From Chrysaora quinquecirrha (Eukaryota > Cnidaria > Scyphozoa > Semaeostomeae > Pelagiidae), in contig JACTAT010000060.1 of NCBI GenBank assembly GCA_014526335.1, positions 186,001-250,000 of the forward strand: a DNA stretch of 64,000 nt, in the 5' to 3' direction. Below, in pieces: positions 26,601 through 39,934 of this stretch (position 1 is its first letter; every line of letters starts with the position of its first letter). A program made the position numbers and the translations under genes. Under the pieces are notes generated by a model, which was not told the DNA's origin, searched no databases, and saw nothing but the letters and a program-made list of their open reading frames with translations.

Positions 26601-29600
26601 TGACCTGACCTGGTCTGACCTGACTTGTATTGACCTACTCTGACCTGACTTACCATTAAATTATCTGATATTAAGGGTTTTTCAGAACAGGCCACCTTCA
26701 GGAGTACTGTGTCACCAGAACAGGTTGAAAATCGCATCTTTAGCCGCGGCTTTCATATAGTAAAACATGATTTAACTACAGAGGTCATAAAAGGGGGGCT
26801 TAACAAGATTGGTGTTTATTTCAAATCATCGGATCAAAACAGACCGTTATGTATAAAAGAGGATCAACGAACCTTCTATTCCAGATATTCCAGCGAATTC
26901 AAATATTTTCGTTGGCAAGACAACCGCCTGACTCTCCTTATCCGCCATCTTTAATAGGCCTGTTGCCATTTCGCCATGCTGCCTCCTTGCCACGTTTCTC
27001 AGAAAATGTTGTCGCCTGTGGTCCAGCTTTTCAGCCTCGGAATCATACACGCTTTCACTGATGCTTCCTGCAAATAATGATTAAACATTTGTAACTAACA
27101 CAAATAATTGCATTTTGAAAATAATAGTACGTCAAACACACTTCCAAATTTTTAACTATCCATTGTAAAAGAGGATTACAATAGTATTTTGCCAGAGCAA
27201 AAGAAACTACCTTGGACAAACACACTTGACTTGACTAGACTCAACTAGCTGTTCCTAGCTGTCCCCGTATGGCGTGGCCTGACCTGACTTTATCTTATTT
27301 CATGTGAATTGATCTGGTCTGTGAAGACCTTACAGGACCTTCAACCATCCAACTTGATCTGACGTGAACTACCTTGATCTGAGCTGACTCGATATGACTT
27401 GATCTAATTTGACTTTCTATCCTGTCGATTTCACCTGACATAACATCACCTGATCCATCCTGACATTAGCTGACTTATTCTCATCTGACTTAATCACCAG
27501 CCTGATATGATTTTACTTAACTTGATCCGACTTCCCATGACACTGCCTAAAATAGTATATGGCATTACCTGACCCTGGATTGACCGGACCTGACCTGGTC
27601 TGACCTGACTTGATCTGACATGCTGTACCTTAACCAGACTAACCATGAAATTATCTGACACTACCTGACATTACCTGACCTGACCTGGTCTGACTTGAGT
27701 TGATCGGACCTACCATGATCTGACTTACCATGAAAATTATCTGACACTGCCTGGCATTACTTAACCTGATCTGGTCCGACGTGGCTTGATCTGACCTATC
27801 CTGACTTACGATGAAATTATCTGACACTACTTGACATTACCTGACCTGACCAGGTCTGACCTAACTTGACCTTACCTATCCTGACCTGACTTACATGAAA
27901 TTATCTAACACTACCTGACATTACCTGACCTGACCTGGCAAGATTTGACCTGACCTGACTAACCATGACAATACCCGACACTACCTGACCTGACCTGACC
28001 CGACCTGACCTTGACTGACCTTGGAATGGACCTGACTTTGTCAGACTTGGCTGGATCTAATATTCTTGTCCTGTCCTTATCAAGCTTTTTTTGAGGTGCC
28101 AACTTCAGCATCATCAAACAGTGTTTATTACCTTGGTTACTCATCTTCTCTGGCAGTGACTTGGCGCTGTCTGTCCGGCATTTCTTCCAGCTGTCCGGTC
28201 GTTTTATTCCTTTGCCTTCAGAATCACTCTTCCATCTATAAAAAATTAATAATCTAATCAAAAGATATTCAAAAGAATCACAAAGTGAAAAGTTAAGGAA
28301 TTGCTAAGGAGTACCGAAAATCCTCTAATAAGCCCCCAACTTCGAATAAGCCCTCCCCTCGAATAATCCCCACCTAAGAATTCATTGTTGCAAATAAGCT
28401 CTCCCCTTGAATAAGCCCCCATGGGGAATAATTCCAAGGATTTATGAATTTGTTTCTGTTTATAATGCAACAAACAAGCAAACAAACGAATAGACAAACA
28501 AACAAACAAACAATCAAATATATAGTCAAAAACAAAACAAACCCAGAAAGGTCACCATCAGCTCCGAATGACCCTGATTTGTCGATTCCAGTTTCGTCAA
28601 AACTCCCAAGGGATGACTTCCGGCTGCGCAGCGTCTTGGATGCGCTGTTCATGCTCTGACAAGGTGAAATTGATTCCGATGAGGACTGGGTACGACATCT
28701 TTTGTTCGGCTTTGATCCCCAGAAGTAAACAGCATTTCCTTTGGTTCCGGCAACGGTAAAAGTCGTCCCACACGCAATAGTCTAGAACAAACAATAAATT
28801 CAACGCTTTAGCCCTACAATCTTGGACCAAATATTTGGAACAAGGCATTTTCTCCAAGGAATAAGGCCTATTCCATTGATTTTCTACTTCCATAACTCCA
28901 ATTCTTCCCCCTTTTACCCCCAAAACAATGTTGGTAGCAAAGAAGGACAACTTTTGTTCGAAACAACATTGTAACGGGGGAGAAGGGGGAATCAACAGAT
29001 AATAGCAAAACTATTTAGGCCGTTCCAATATATTTTGTCCAAGATTGTCTGTATAACATATTTTTGAAAAGACGTTTGAATTTTCAAAACATGTTATATC
29101 GATTTTTCATTTAAACCCTCCTTCAATGATCATTGACCATTCAATGAAATGTTTGGCAAGCAATGTTTTGCGGCGTAACCAACCGGTAAAACATTCAATT
29201 ATCAAACATGCAGCAAATTTCAAATGTTTAACAAACAACGCTTGGGCCTAACGCAGTGAAACACATCAACTCTATATTTCAAACTCGACACATACATAAA
29301 TCTGTTCTTCCTCCAGACCCTTGACATTGGTCAGCATATCACGTGATTTAGTATGTCCATAACCAAGCTGTCCCTCTGTATTGCTTCCCATCGCGGCAAC
29401 GAGGCCAGCCTCGGTCATGATAGCTGAATGATTGGCGCCAAAACATATATCAGCGATCTGGTATCTGCAAAGATCTTTGACAAGGGTTGCTGTTTTCATG
29501 CTTTCGACACTCTGAAAAGAAAAATAAGAAAAACGTCTTATGAATTGAGAGTTAATAACACGAGCAAGCTCCTTTGTAGGCTTAGGCCATGGTCAAGCGA

Positions 29601-32600
29601 CCAAACATTGTTTGTCAAAATTTCGATTGGCTATCAAGCAATGTTTGAGCGCTTGGCCACAACATTAATCACTGCTTGACAAGCAAAAAAAAAGGAGAAT
29701 TTGCTGCACGGTGTTTTTGAGAAAGTTCAAAAACACTTTTTGCTTGACGAACGAAAAATTTTTGACGAACAATGTTTTGTGACATCACCAAACGGTAAAA
29801 TTTTGCTTGAGAAACAAATTTCAAATATTGAATGTTTGAATGTTGGCCAGAGACCTAAGGCCTAATTGAGACGTCACGCCATAGTTGCACCGTGGCATGG
29901 CAGTACAGCGATGTTTAGATCAATAAAATCCTTGCCCTTCCCACTTTGCCGTGCCGCACAACAGTAGCTAGACACTATCCCGGATTGATACAGAGACACC
30001 GCTGTCGCCGCACCAGAACTAATCAAGTGTGAACTTGACTGTCGGGTTGAAGCCCTTCGACTTATTTGCAAGCTCGACGGATAGAGTAAGCAACTGAGGC
30101 CAAAACAATAAAGAGATAATGGGCCCGGCATGGAATCTAATCAAAGTGTTGGGCCTGTAAATGCGATACTATTTTGATTGATTATGAAATTTTAGTCCCT
30201 TTGATTGCCCATGGAGCTCAAAATAAACATTATTGGCTGTCACATGTTCAGTAAGAAATAAAATGAAAATATTATATCAAGTACCTTGTTTGCACGTGAT
30301 AACTTGAGCTGTTGCAAAAAACCTTGCCTTGGGTTCAATCGAAGTTTGTTGCAATTATTTCTGTAGAAGAAAAAAGGTATGTGTTTAAAATAGGCCCCTG
30401 AAATGTTTACATGTACGTATAATATCGCTCTCACGTTCACATGACAATAACCAGCTCTACCAACCTCTTCCTCAGGCCCCAAATCGAATTTTCCTCGAAT
30501 CTCAAGCGTCAAATCGATTTTGAGCCTGGTACCGGCCACAAAAATCTGCCGAAATACTGGTAATTTTGGGCTAGGCATAAAAACAAGATGTAGATTCCGA
30601 AAGCAGAAGTTCTTAGAAAGGAAATGCAAAGAATTTCATTGATAACTGTAAGGCAAGATACAATATCTCATGTAGCATCATTTTTTGGTTTTTATAGATG
30701 TTTTTTACATAGTTTTCGGCCTGTTTTGGTGTGAAATTTTGAAGAAACTGTGACGTCACTTAACTTTCTATTGTTTGAACAGCCAATCAAGGGTCGAATA
30801 TGGACAGCGGAGTTTCACGTAGAGGCCTATTCACACTGGGGACGAGGTTGAGAATTCATGTTTAATTGACGTTAAATTGGGAAGCCTATTGTTTGCAAGA
30901 AGGTTAGGAAAGCCTTCAAAGCGTCTGCACAAAAGGAAATAGGTTCAGACTTATAGAGACTCTCCTTTTTATGTCCGAAGGACATAATGAGAGGGTGTTT
31001 GTGGAACGCATGTAGGTATGAATACATGTATAGACGCTTTTTCCTGCCAAATTGGTAACAATAGATAAACCACAAATACGAGGAAGTAAACTTTGAAGTG
31101 GCCGTAATTGGTCGTCATTGAACAAATTAGGTGAGCAGCAATTACAGAATTTGTAAACAAGTAGATGATTCATAGTGGCCGAATATTTGACAGAAGTTGT
31201 CGAAGTTCTTATTTAGATAATTAGGTTTTTTCGTCCAATTCTCGAAGCCATTTGCATAATAGAGTAATTTATCATCGTGCAGAGTGGAGTCGTTTGTTGC
31301 GTTCTGGATATTGTTGCCAAATTTCAATTTTAGCTTGTGGTTTCAGAATATTCAAGATCCTTATAGCATAATTGGATATTTAGTGGCAAAATCCCGAGAG
31401 TAATGAGAGCAGCCAACTGCGTTATGGAAATATTTGGAGAGAAATTTCACGAGACATTTACTGAGACGTGACTAGGTTTTTGTCGAGAAGATTCTCGAAG
31501 TCCCACAAAAATCTCTGCTTATGCTTCTTAAAACTGATTGGTCGCTATTACCATAAAGAATGTTGATGATGATATCAATGAAAAAGAAGAAAATGACATA
31601 ATGACTACTGTTGCGTTGATCGGCGTTGGTGATGATTATGATGATGTTGATGATGATGATAATGCTGACAATAAGGATAACGATTATGATAATGGTAATG
31701 ATGATTATTATTATGGTCCTTCGGACATTGTGACAGCATTGCTATGTTTATTTCTGCTTTCAAAATGGTGAATTCGAAACGAACGCCAGAGCTTCTGCGA
31801 TAGAAAGCTTTCAAAATCATCTCAACAAAAAATTAAATCACCTTCCACAAGCAAAAATCACTCCAGTGTCCATGATAAAGACAGTGCCATCGGCTGAGCA
31901 ACGAACTTCACGTACTGACACTGGTTCACCGAATTCAACCTCAGTCGGTATACACCTGTCAATGAATACAATGTTATTTAGAAAAGGCAACCTACAATGG
32001 TAAACCACAGAAACCATTAAACAAAACAAGTTAATGACGAGTTCACCGAATTCAACCTCAGTTGGTATACATCTGTTTATGCTAAAAGCATGGTTAAGAA
32101 AAGGTAACCAACAACGGTTAACCAAGGTAACCATTTAATGAAACAGGTTTAAGTTCTGACCAAATTAAACCTTAGTTGGTATACACCTGTTTATGCTAAA
32201 AGCATGGTTAAGAAAAGGTAACCAACAACGGTTAACCAAGGTAACCATTTAATGAAACAGGTTTAAGTTCTGACCGAATTCAACCTTAGTTGGTATACAC
32301 CTGTTTATGCTAAAAGCATGGTTAAGAAAAGGTAACCAACAACGGTAAACCAAGGTAACCATGAAATGAAACAGGTTAATGTTCTGACCAAATTCAACTT
32401 CAGTTTGTATACACCTGTTTATGCTAAAAGCATGGTTAAGAAAAGGTAACCAACAACGGTTAACCAAGGTAACCATTTAATGAAACAGGTTTAAGTTCTG
32501 ACCGAATTCAACCTTAGTTGTTATACACGTGTAACCGATTAGGCATTGGTAAGGAAAAGGTAACTGACAATGGTAAACCAAGGTAACCATCAAATGAAAC

Positions 32601-35600
32601 AGGCTTGTGATGAGTTAACCAAATTCAACTTCGGTTTGTTTACACTTTTCAGCGATTAAACAATGGTAAGGGAAAGGTAACCGACAATGGTCAACCATAG
32701 TAACCATCAAATAAAACAACAGTGAGCAAATAACAGGATAACTGACTTTGAATTACCTTGCTGTTTCTTCCCCAAGGCCCAGTCTCCCATCATCACCAAT
32801 CCCCCACGTAAATGCTTTGCCATCCGCAGAAGCCACGGCAACGTGCTGTCGACCACAGCTGACGGAAATGACGTCACGCGTGAGAAGTTCATCATTCAGC
32901 TTCGGCTTGAGTAACGTGTTCCAGTTTCCGTGGCCTAGGCAACCATAGTCGCCTCTACCGCACGTCAGAAGGAGGCCGTTGTCACTGAGAAATGCTGTGA
33001 AGTCGTTACCGCATGATGCTCTGAAAGAGGCAGTTTTAAAATGGTAGTAGCAAAACGTTGAACTGGTAATGTACCATTAACCCGCTGTTAAGCCTCCTTT
33101 GGCCAGGTTATATTTGGCCACTCCATAAAGCCCCTTAATTCCAAGTAAAATTGGAAAAAGCCCCTATTAAACAAATAATTTTGTCCACTGCAACAACGAA
33201 TCGAAATGTACGAAATTTAGTGCAACATTTAGTGATAATGTACCGTGTTTCCTCGAGTAATGGTCGGGCCACTTATTTAAAAATCCCTCTCAAAGAGGTG
33301 CAATAATTTTAAAATGCATTAATAAACTATCGTTCTGACGAAAACTAAGTTTGGCATCAATTGACAAAAGGTGCCTCTTGATTCAGAATATCAAAAGCTT
33401 GCACAAAGACTTTCAAAGAAGTGTCTTGGACCAACCAGATGGTCCCAGAATGATATTACCAAAAATTATAATAACGAAGTGACGTTAGAAAGACGCTAAC
33501 ATCGTGACGTCATAGTGACGTCATACTGACGTCATAGCTAGTAATCACAGTGGTAATGGATTATACTTCAAACCTGATGAACTTCATGACACTTTATCAT
33601 TGCTCAGAATGACATCACAGCAAAGTCATTATAACGAAGTGACGTAGAAACGACGCCAAAATGATGACGTCACAATGACGTCATAGCAAGGAATCATAAT
33701 GGGAATGGATTTTATTCAAACCTGATAACTGATTTTCCTCGTAAAGCGACGACCTCTGTGGGTGTTTCCCTTTCGATTTGATCCCCAATGCCAAGCTGAC
33801 CATATGTATTGTCACCCCAGCAGAATATTCCTCTTTCCATGCTGACAACTACCACGTGACTTATTCCAACGGACACCTGACAAAACAAATTGTCATCATT
33901 TATGGATTTCATGTTTTCAAGTCGATACTTTATCGTTTAACTGTGATGATACACTCCCGTTGAAACAAAAGTTCCTCTGCATGTTGTCAAAACTTACTAG
34001 ACCAGGTTATACTGTAGGGAGGTGTCACCTTTGAGCGCAGAAATTCTAATGCGCATTTTCTTGTAGACCAGTACCCAGGTATCTCAAAATACCATGGTGA
34101 ACAGGGAGCTGTTGGGGTTTTAAGGGGGAAAACGGGGGTTCAAAGTTAAACTCGGAAGAATTTTACCACTGCGGAGCACCTTGGAGATTCATGGTATGCC
34201 AGTCTGATAGTCTGATTAGAGAATACGAATAAGAATCTAGAGAAAGAGGCCTACCAGAAGTAGGATCGGCCCCAGGCCAGTAAATATCTCCAAGTCAAAA
34301 CTCTTCCGATTACTGAAACGCTATCACTAATCCCCGTATTCAAAGGCCTCTAAGCAATAAAACAATATTACTTACCTCAGTGACGTGCATTTTAGACGGG
34401 AGTCCATGCACTTGATAGAGCATTCCAGTTGAAACATCAGCGTAATATAGAAGAGATCTAAAACAAAATTTACCAAAAATCATGTGGCGCCAATTGTATT
34501 TTGATTGATAAGCAAGACTCAGCCCTCCCGAAGGTTCCTCATTAATCATTTAAAAACAATGCGAACTTATACCATTTCAGGGGGTAACTGCAAAAATCAT
34601 GTGGTGCCAATTGTATTTTGATTGATAAGCAAGACTCAGCCCTCCCGAAGGTTCCTCGTTGCTCATTAACCAACAATGCGAACTTATACCATTCCAGGGG
34701 GTGACTGCAAAAATCATGTGGCGCCAATTGTATTTTGATTGATAAGCAAGACTCAGCCCTCCCGAAGGTTCCTCGTTGCTCATTAACCAACAATGCGAAC
34801 TTATACCATTCCAGGGGGTAACTGCATTTGTAGCAACCGAAAACCCCTTTACCTATATTTGTGCACCATGTCAGTTTTTCTTACCCGGGCGAGTGGGGTC
34901 GTTTGGTCAAGGCAGGCACTTATTTAAGAATTGGGCTTATCGGGATTATTATTATTATTATTACAAGGCTTAAAGAAGTCCTGTCTTAAGGATTAAGATA
35001 GGACTAAGATAGATAGACAAAGATAGATAGATTAAGATATGTAGACTAAGATGTCTATCCCTTGAAAATGATCCAATTTTGATCATATCATCTAAAGAGT
35101 TACTATCAGCTTTTCTTATTGCGGTATAACCAACAAGTTGAGGCTCATCAGGAATTTGAGACAGAAATTATCGTCTTTCTTGAACATATCCAGCGATAAC
35201 CCACCCAAGTCCCTAAGATGTTTAGGTAGTAGGTTGAGCAGCTTGGACCCTGGATGCAGAAACTTCCTTCTATTAGTCAACATATCTTATGTTGTCCAAC
35301 AATTCTTCTGATCTGACACTTCCTTCCATGTCGAATACGGTTGTATGTTGTTGTTGTTTCTTTATTCTGAGCAGGCTGTTATTTCTAGCTTTTTCAGCTA
35401 ATTTAGGCCTACTATGAATGCCGCATCCAGGCATGGGACCCCTAGTTTAACGTCCCTTCCGAAGGACGGCAGAGTGAGTTGTTTAGTCACCCTTCTGGAA
35501 AGTAACCCATCCAGATGCTGACCTCACACGACCAAGCTTAACTTCAGCTGTCTAACGAGAGCTGACTGAGAAGTTTGGCCACTCACTCCACATTTACAAA

Positions 35601-37376
35601 TCGATGTATGAATTGACTTCCTAATTAACGTTAGGAACAAACCCTTCAAAGACACCTTGAAATATGTTACAGATTAAAGATTTCGAAAAATTTCTTTAGC
35701 TCACCTTCTCGCTCCGCTACCAGCAAGATCCAGTTCATCTTTGCCAGCTTGGCTATCATATTTCTCAAGTAACTATAGCAAAAGAAAAGATGAATTTGTG
35801 AATGATTAACCCTACAAAGGCTGGGCTTTTTAATTATATATAGCAGGGGGGGGCCCAACGGGTCCCGATTATAAAATCCTAATGGGAAGCCTAGAGGTCA
35901 CGAAACTTGGCGGGATTATACAACAACACGTTCTTCATCTTTCGATATTCGAATTGGACTGTGATGTGACCACGTTCTGCTGACGTAAGCAAATGTTGAC
36001 GTCATGATTAAAAGTGACGACAAATAAATGACGTCATTTTGAGGTCAAACAGCTGTCTACAGTTATATATTGCATGCAGGAATGATAATCATGAATGCAC
36101 CTAAATCATCATTCATGCTATACAGGAGCAATATTTTCACACATACTTATGATTCAATTTTTACCATATAAGGAAAAATGATGACGTCATCAAATAAGAG
36201 CTCCGCAGCAAAAACTTTTGGCACTAATAGAACCCTGAGCAGATTTTAGAAAAAGTCAGGGAGTTTTGTTGAGTAACTCTCAGTCGTTTAGGAATAATAC
36301 CTGTAAGTTTCTAGCCGCTGGGCTGTTGCCCCACGCCCCGCCAGCCTGTGTAGTGTATGGTTAAAACTGTCAACGACCAACTTAATTGAGTTCATAAGCA
36401 GGCCTCGATGGTTCTGCTAAATGATTTTGACTCACAATTCATAAAAAATTTAACGTAAGCTGTAACACAATGCATATTCAGCCTTAGTTTGTTGTCTCGG
36501 GCTGCTTCTGATGTTCATACACTGAAAAGTGTCAGACAAAAAAGCTTTTAAGTATGCCCAAAAATATTTCCGCTGTTTATCAAAATTTTGAAGTTTTGTA
36601 CAACTCAAAATATAAATCAAATATAATCAATATAATTTATCATCATTCGGTACAAACCTCAGGTAAACGGTAAATTAGAAGTTCTTGGGCAGATGGTCTC
36701 AGGTTTGGCTCTTTTGACAATAGATCTCTCACCTGTACGAATAAATTTTGAAGGAATATGTATTCAAGAATAAGGATACCCAAATTGCCTTTCAACATTT
36801 TTAAAATGTTCACTAGGGCGATTCGCAACCATGTTTTTTTCAAATTTTATCAAGCGAGCATTACATCAAAAGTTGCACTGAACGCAATTTTGGCGCCACA
36901 AATCTTAGAAATTCAGCGCCAAAAATTCCCATGCTTCCTCGCAGGTCCGGTTAATTTTACACCTTTCGATCCGACCTTTGCAGCCCGATGATGGGAGACG
37001 GGTCTCTCCCGAAACGTTGCCCAACTAAATATCAAAGGCTTGTCATGATAAGTGGTGACTATCATCTCTAATACGGAGCATTACTTGGATTTACTTGCAG
37101 TCGATCCATCTTAAACACACCTCCAAAATTCTTTTTATTTTACCCCATTTCCAGAGTTATTCGCATTTATCAGTGAGCAGTTAATAAGAGCAATAAGGCA
37201 CCACGAAAAAACACATGGAAGTAGTACTGAAAAAACAACACTTACCAAAACTCGAAATTCAACACTGTAGATTTCTTTCACGGGAGCAAACGAGCCCTGA
37301 AAGTAAAAAAATACTCATAGGAAAAATACTAATCACAACGAACTTCCTAACTAACTAACTAACTAACTAACTGCCG

Positions 37377-37417
<41 letters not shown>

Positions 37418-39762
37418 CCGAACTAACTAACTACCTGACTAACTAACTAACTAACTAACTAACTACCTAACTAGCTATCAACCTACCTGCCTAACTGACT
37501 TACTGACTGAACAATTAACTAATTAATTCACTTGCCAACTAACAAACTAGAGAACTACGTATAAGCCAACAAACTAACTACAAACTACAATTCTTGCAAA
37601 CATTCATAGAGACAAATCATTAGAAATAGGATGGACCACCCCTCCCCCCTGTATCAATGTTGCCTCCGTTTCAACACAATGGTATTACCTGCCGCTTACG
37701 AATTAGATTCAATCTCCAACATTGATATGGGGAAGAGGGGGCTCCGACAAAGCGGAGTTGCTTTAAAAGCTTCAAAGTGTCTCTATAACTTTGGCCAAGA
37801 TTGTAGCTACCTAACTAAAAACTAACTTACTAACTTATTGTCTGAAAAATAGTGACTTAATGTTCATTTAACGTCTTTTATTTATTTATTAACAGAAATA
37901 TTGTATCTACCTTCATGATTTTATTGACAAGCGCAGGTAGATTGGTTCCTTCGAATGTTTTTTGTAAATTTGCCATTTCGTAGAGTATACAACCCAAAGC
38001 CCACATGTCACTCTTCTCATTGTATGGTTTGCCTTCACACTGAAAGGGACGAATAATACGTACATTAAAAGGGGCTGTGTGGACTTGTTACCTTCCTCCC
38101 ACTCTTTCGGAAACAGCTACTTATAACTACTACAAGATAATGTTCAACCTCGTCCCCAGGGTGAATAGGCCTCTACGTGAAACTCCGCTGTCCATATTCG
38201 ACCCTGGTATCGGCCTTGTCCATTCGCAATTTGATTGGCTGTTCAAACAATAGATATTTTAAGTGACGTCACAGTTTCTTCAAAATTTCACCTCAAAATA
38301 GGCCTTAAACTATGCTAAACATCTATAAAAACCAAAAAAATGATGCTACATGAGACATTGTATCTTGCCTTGCAGTTATCAATGGAATTCTTTGCATTTC
38401 CTTTCAAAGAAAATCTGCTTTCGGAATCTACATCTTGTTTTTATGCCTAGGCAAAAATTGCCAGTATTTTGGCAGATTTTGTGGCCGGTACCAGGGCCAA
38501 AATCGATTTGATGGTTGAGATTTGAGGAAATTCGATTTGGGGCCTGGGGACGAGGTTGGATAATGCTGTTTCCTCTGAAGCAAATAGAACCAGATTGTTG
38601 TTGTTGTTCAAATGTTATTGAGGTTGATTGCGAAGAGTAGGACTCATGTTGTAAGTTCAAGGGTTGTGAAAGCCTCACATTGAAATACTCGCAAAATGTC
38701 GGTGTTGATAATCTTCACTTGCTAATGGTCTGGACGTTACCTTTGACAATAACGATTTATTCAAGGACCTACCTATCATACATTTAGCAAAATAAAAGCA
38801 GTGGTTATGTCACGTGATTATAACGCCACCGGTCAATGCGGCTTTTACAGACCGCTGATGAACCAATCAGATTGCACCGTTGCCGGTCCGAACAACCGTA
38901 TTTTCGAACACTATATAATAAATGGGAGTCTGGTGAGAGGGAAAGAACAGTATAAAAAACAAATCTAATTACCATTTCTGGTGATATGTAATATGGAGTA
39001 CCAAGGACAGTATTGGCGTCTTGTCGTGTTGACATAATTTTTGCAATTCCGAAATCTCCTAATTTGACTTTTCCATCTTTGGTTAGGAAAATGTTTGCTG
39101 TCTTCAAATCCCTGGAGAAGAAAAGAGATCTCATATAATTGCCAGAGAAAGGTCATCAACGTTTATAAATATCTTACTTTTTCGTTTTCTCACTTGGACT
39201 CTGCAGTTAATTCAGTCTTCCTGTGTATCCTGCAAGCTGATTGGTGTTTAAAACACAATGCCCATTCGGCTTCACTTTCTGATTGGTGCATTTCGATCCG
39301 CATCTGGGTATAAATTCCGCCTCAGGTAACTAGTTCGGTCTGTTTCTGAAGTTTATACTCTGAGAAGTGTCAGGCGAAACAAGCTCTTAAAGTATGTCCA
39401 AAGATGTCCAAAGACGTTTTGTACATTTCAAAGACTGCAAACTTTGTCCTCGTTGCCTGCATACATTCTTCGAATCAAAAGGAACAGTATTTTTAGACGC
39501 ATTAATATACATGTCAACCAATATTTCCACCAAACTTTTCCTAAAAATCATGCACCATATTATAAATTGTCACCCAATATCAACGGATATTAGGAGGCTA
39601 CGCTGGTTTAAATATTACTTGCTGCTTGAGTTTTTCATGCGTGCGGAGAATACATTGAGTCAAGCGACATTTGAGAGACGATTCTCTACCTTGCCTTTTC
39701 AAGCTGACTTTAGCCCGCCATTAGACCGGTTAGTTGATAAGTTAGTTAGCTAGTTAATTACC

Positions 39763-39796
<34 letters not shown>

Positions 39797-39841
39797 GTAA
39801 GTAAATTAGTTAATTAGGTAGTTAGTACGTAAATTAGTTAA

Positions 39842-39934
<93 letters not shown>

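Noticed and set aside
34340..34793. Repeated open frames reading [20 protein letters not shown]
   Set aside because: They arise from the three 122-bp tandem intron units and have no splice or domain support.
36985..37030. Hammerhead-ribozyme-like CCGATGATGGGAGAC..CCCGAAACGTTG
   Set aside because: The CUGAUGA core reads CCGATGA, and stem III does not pair cleanly with a cleavage site. It resembles 3' parts of Penelope-like elements, but I cannot support a ribozyme.
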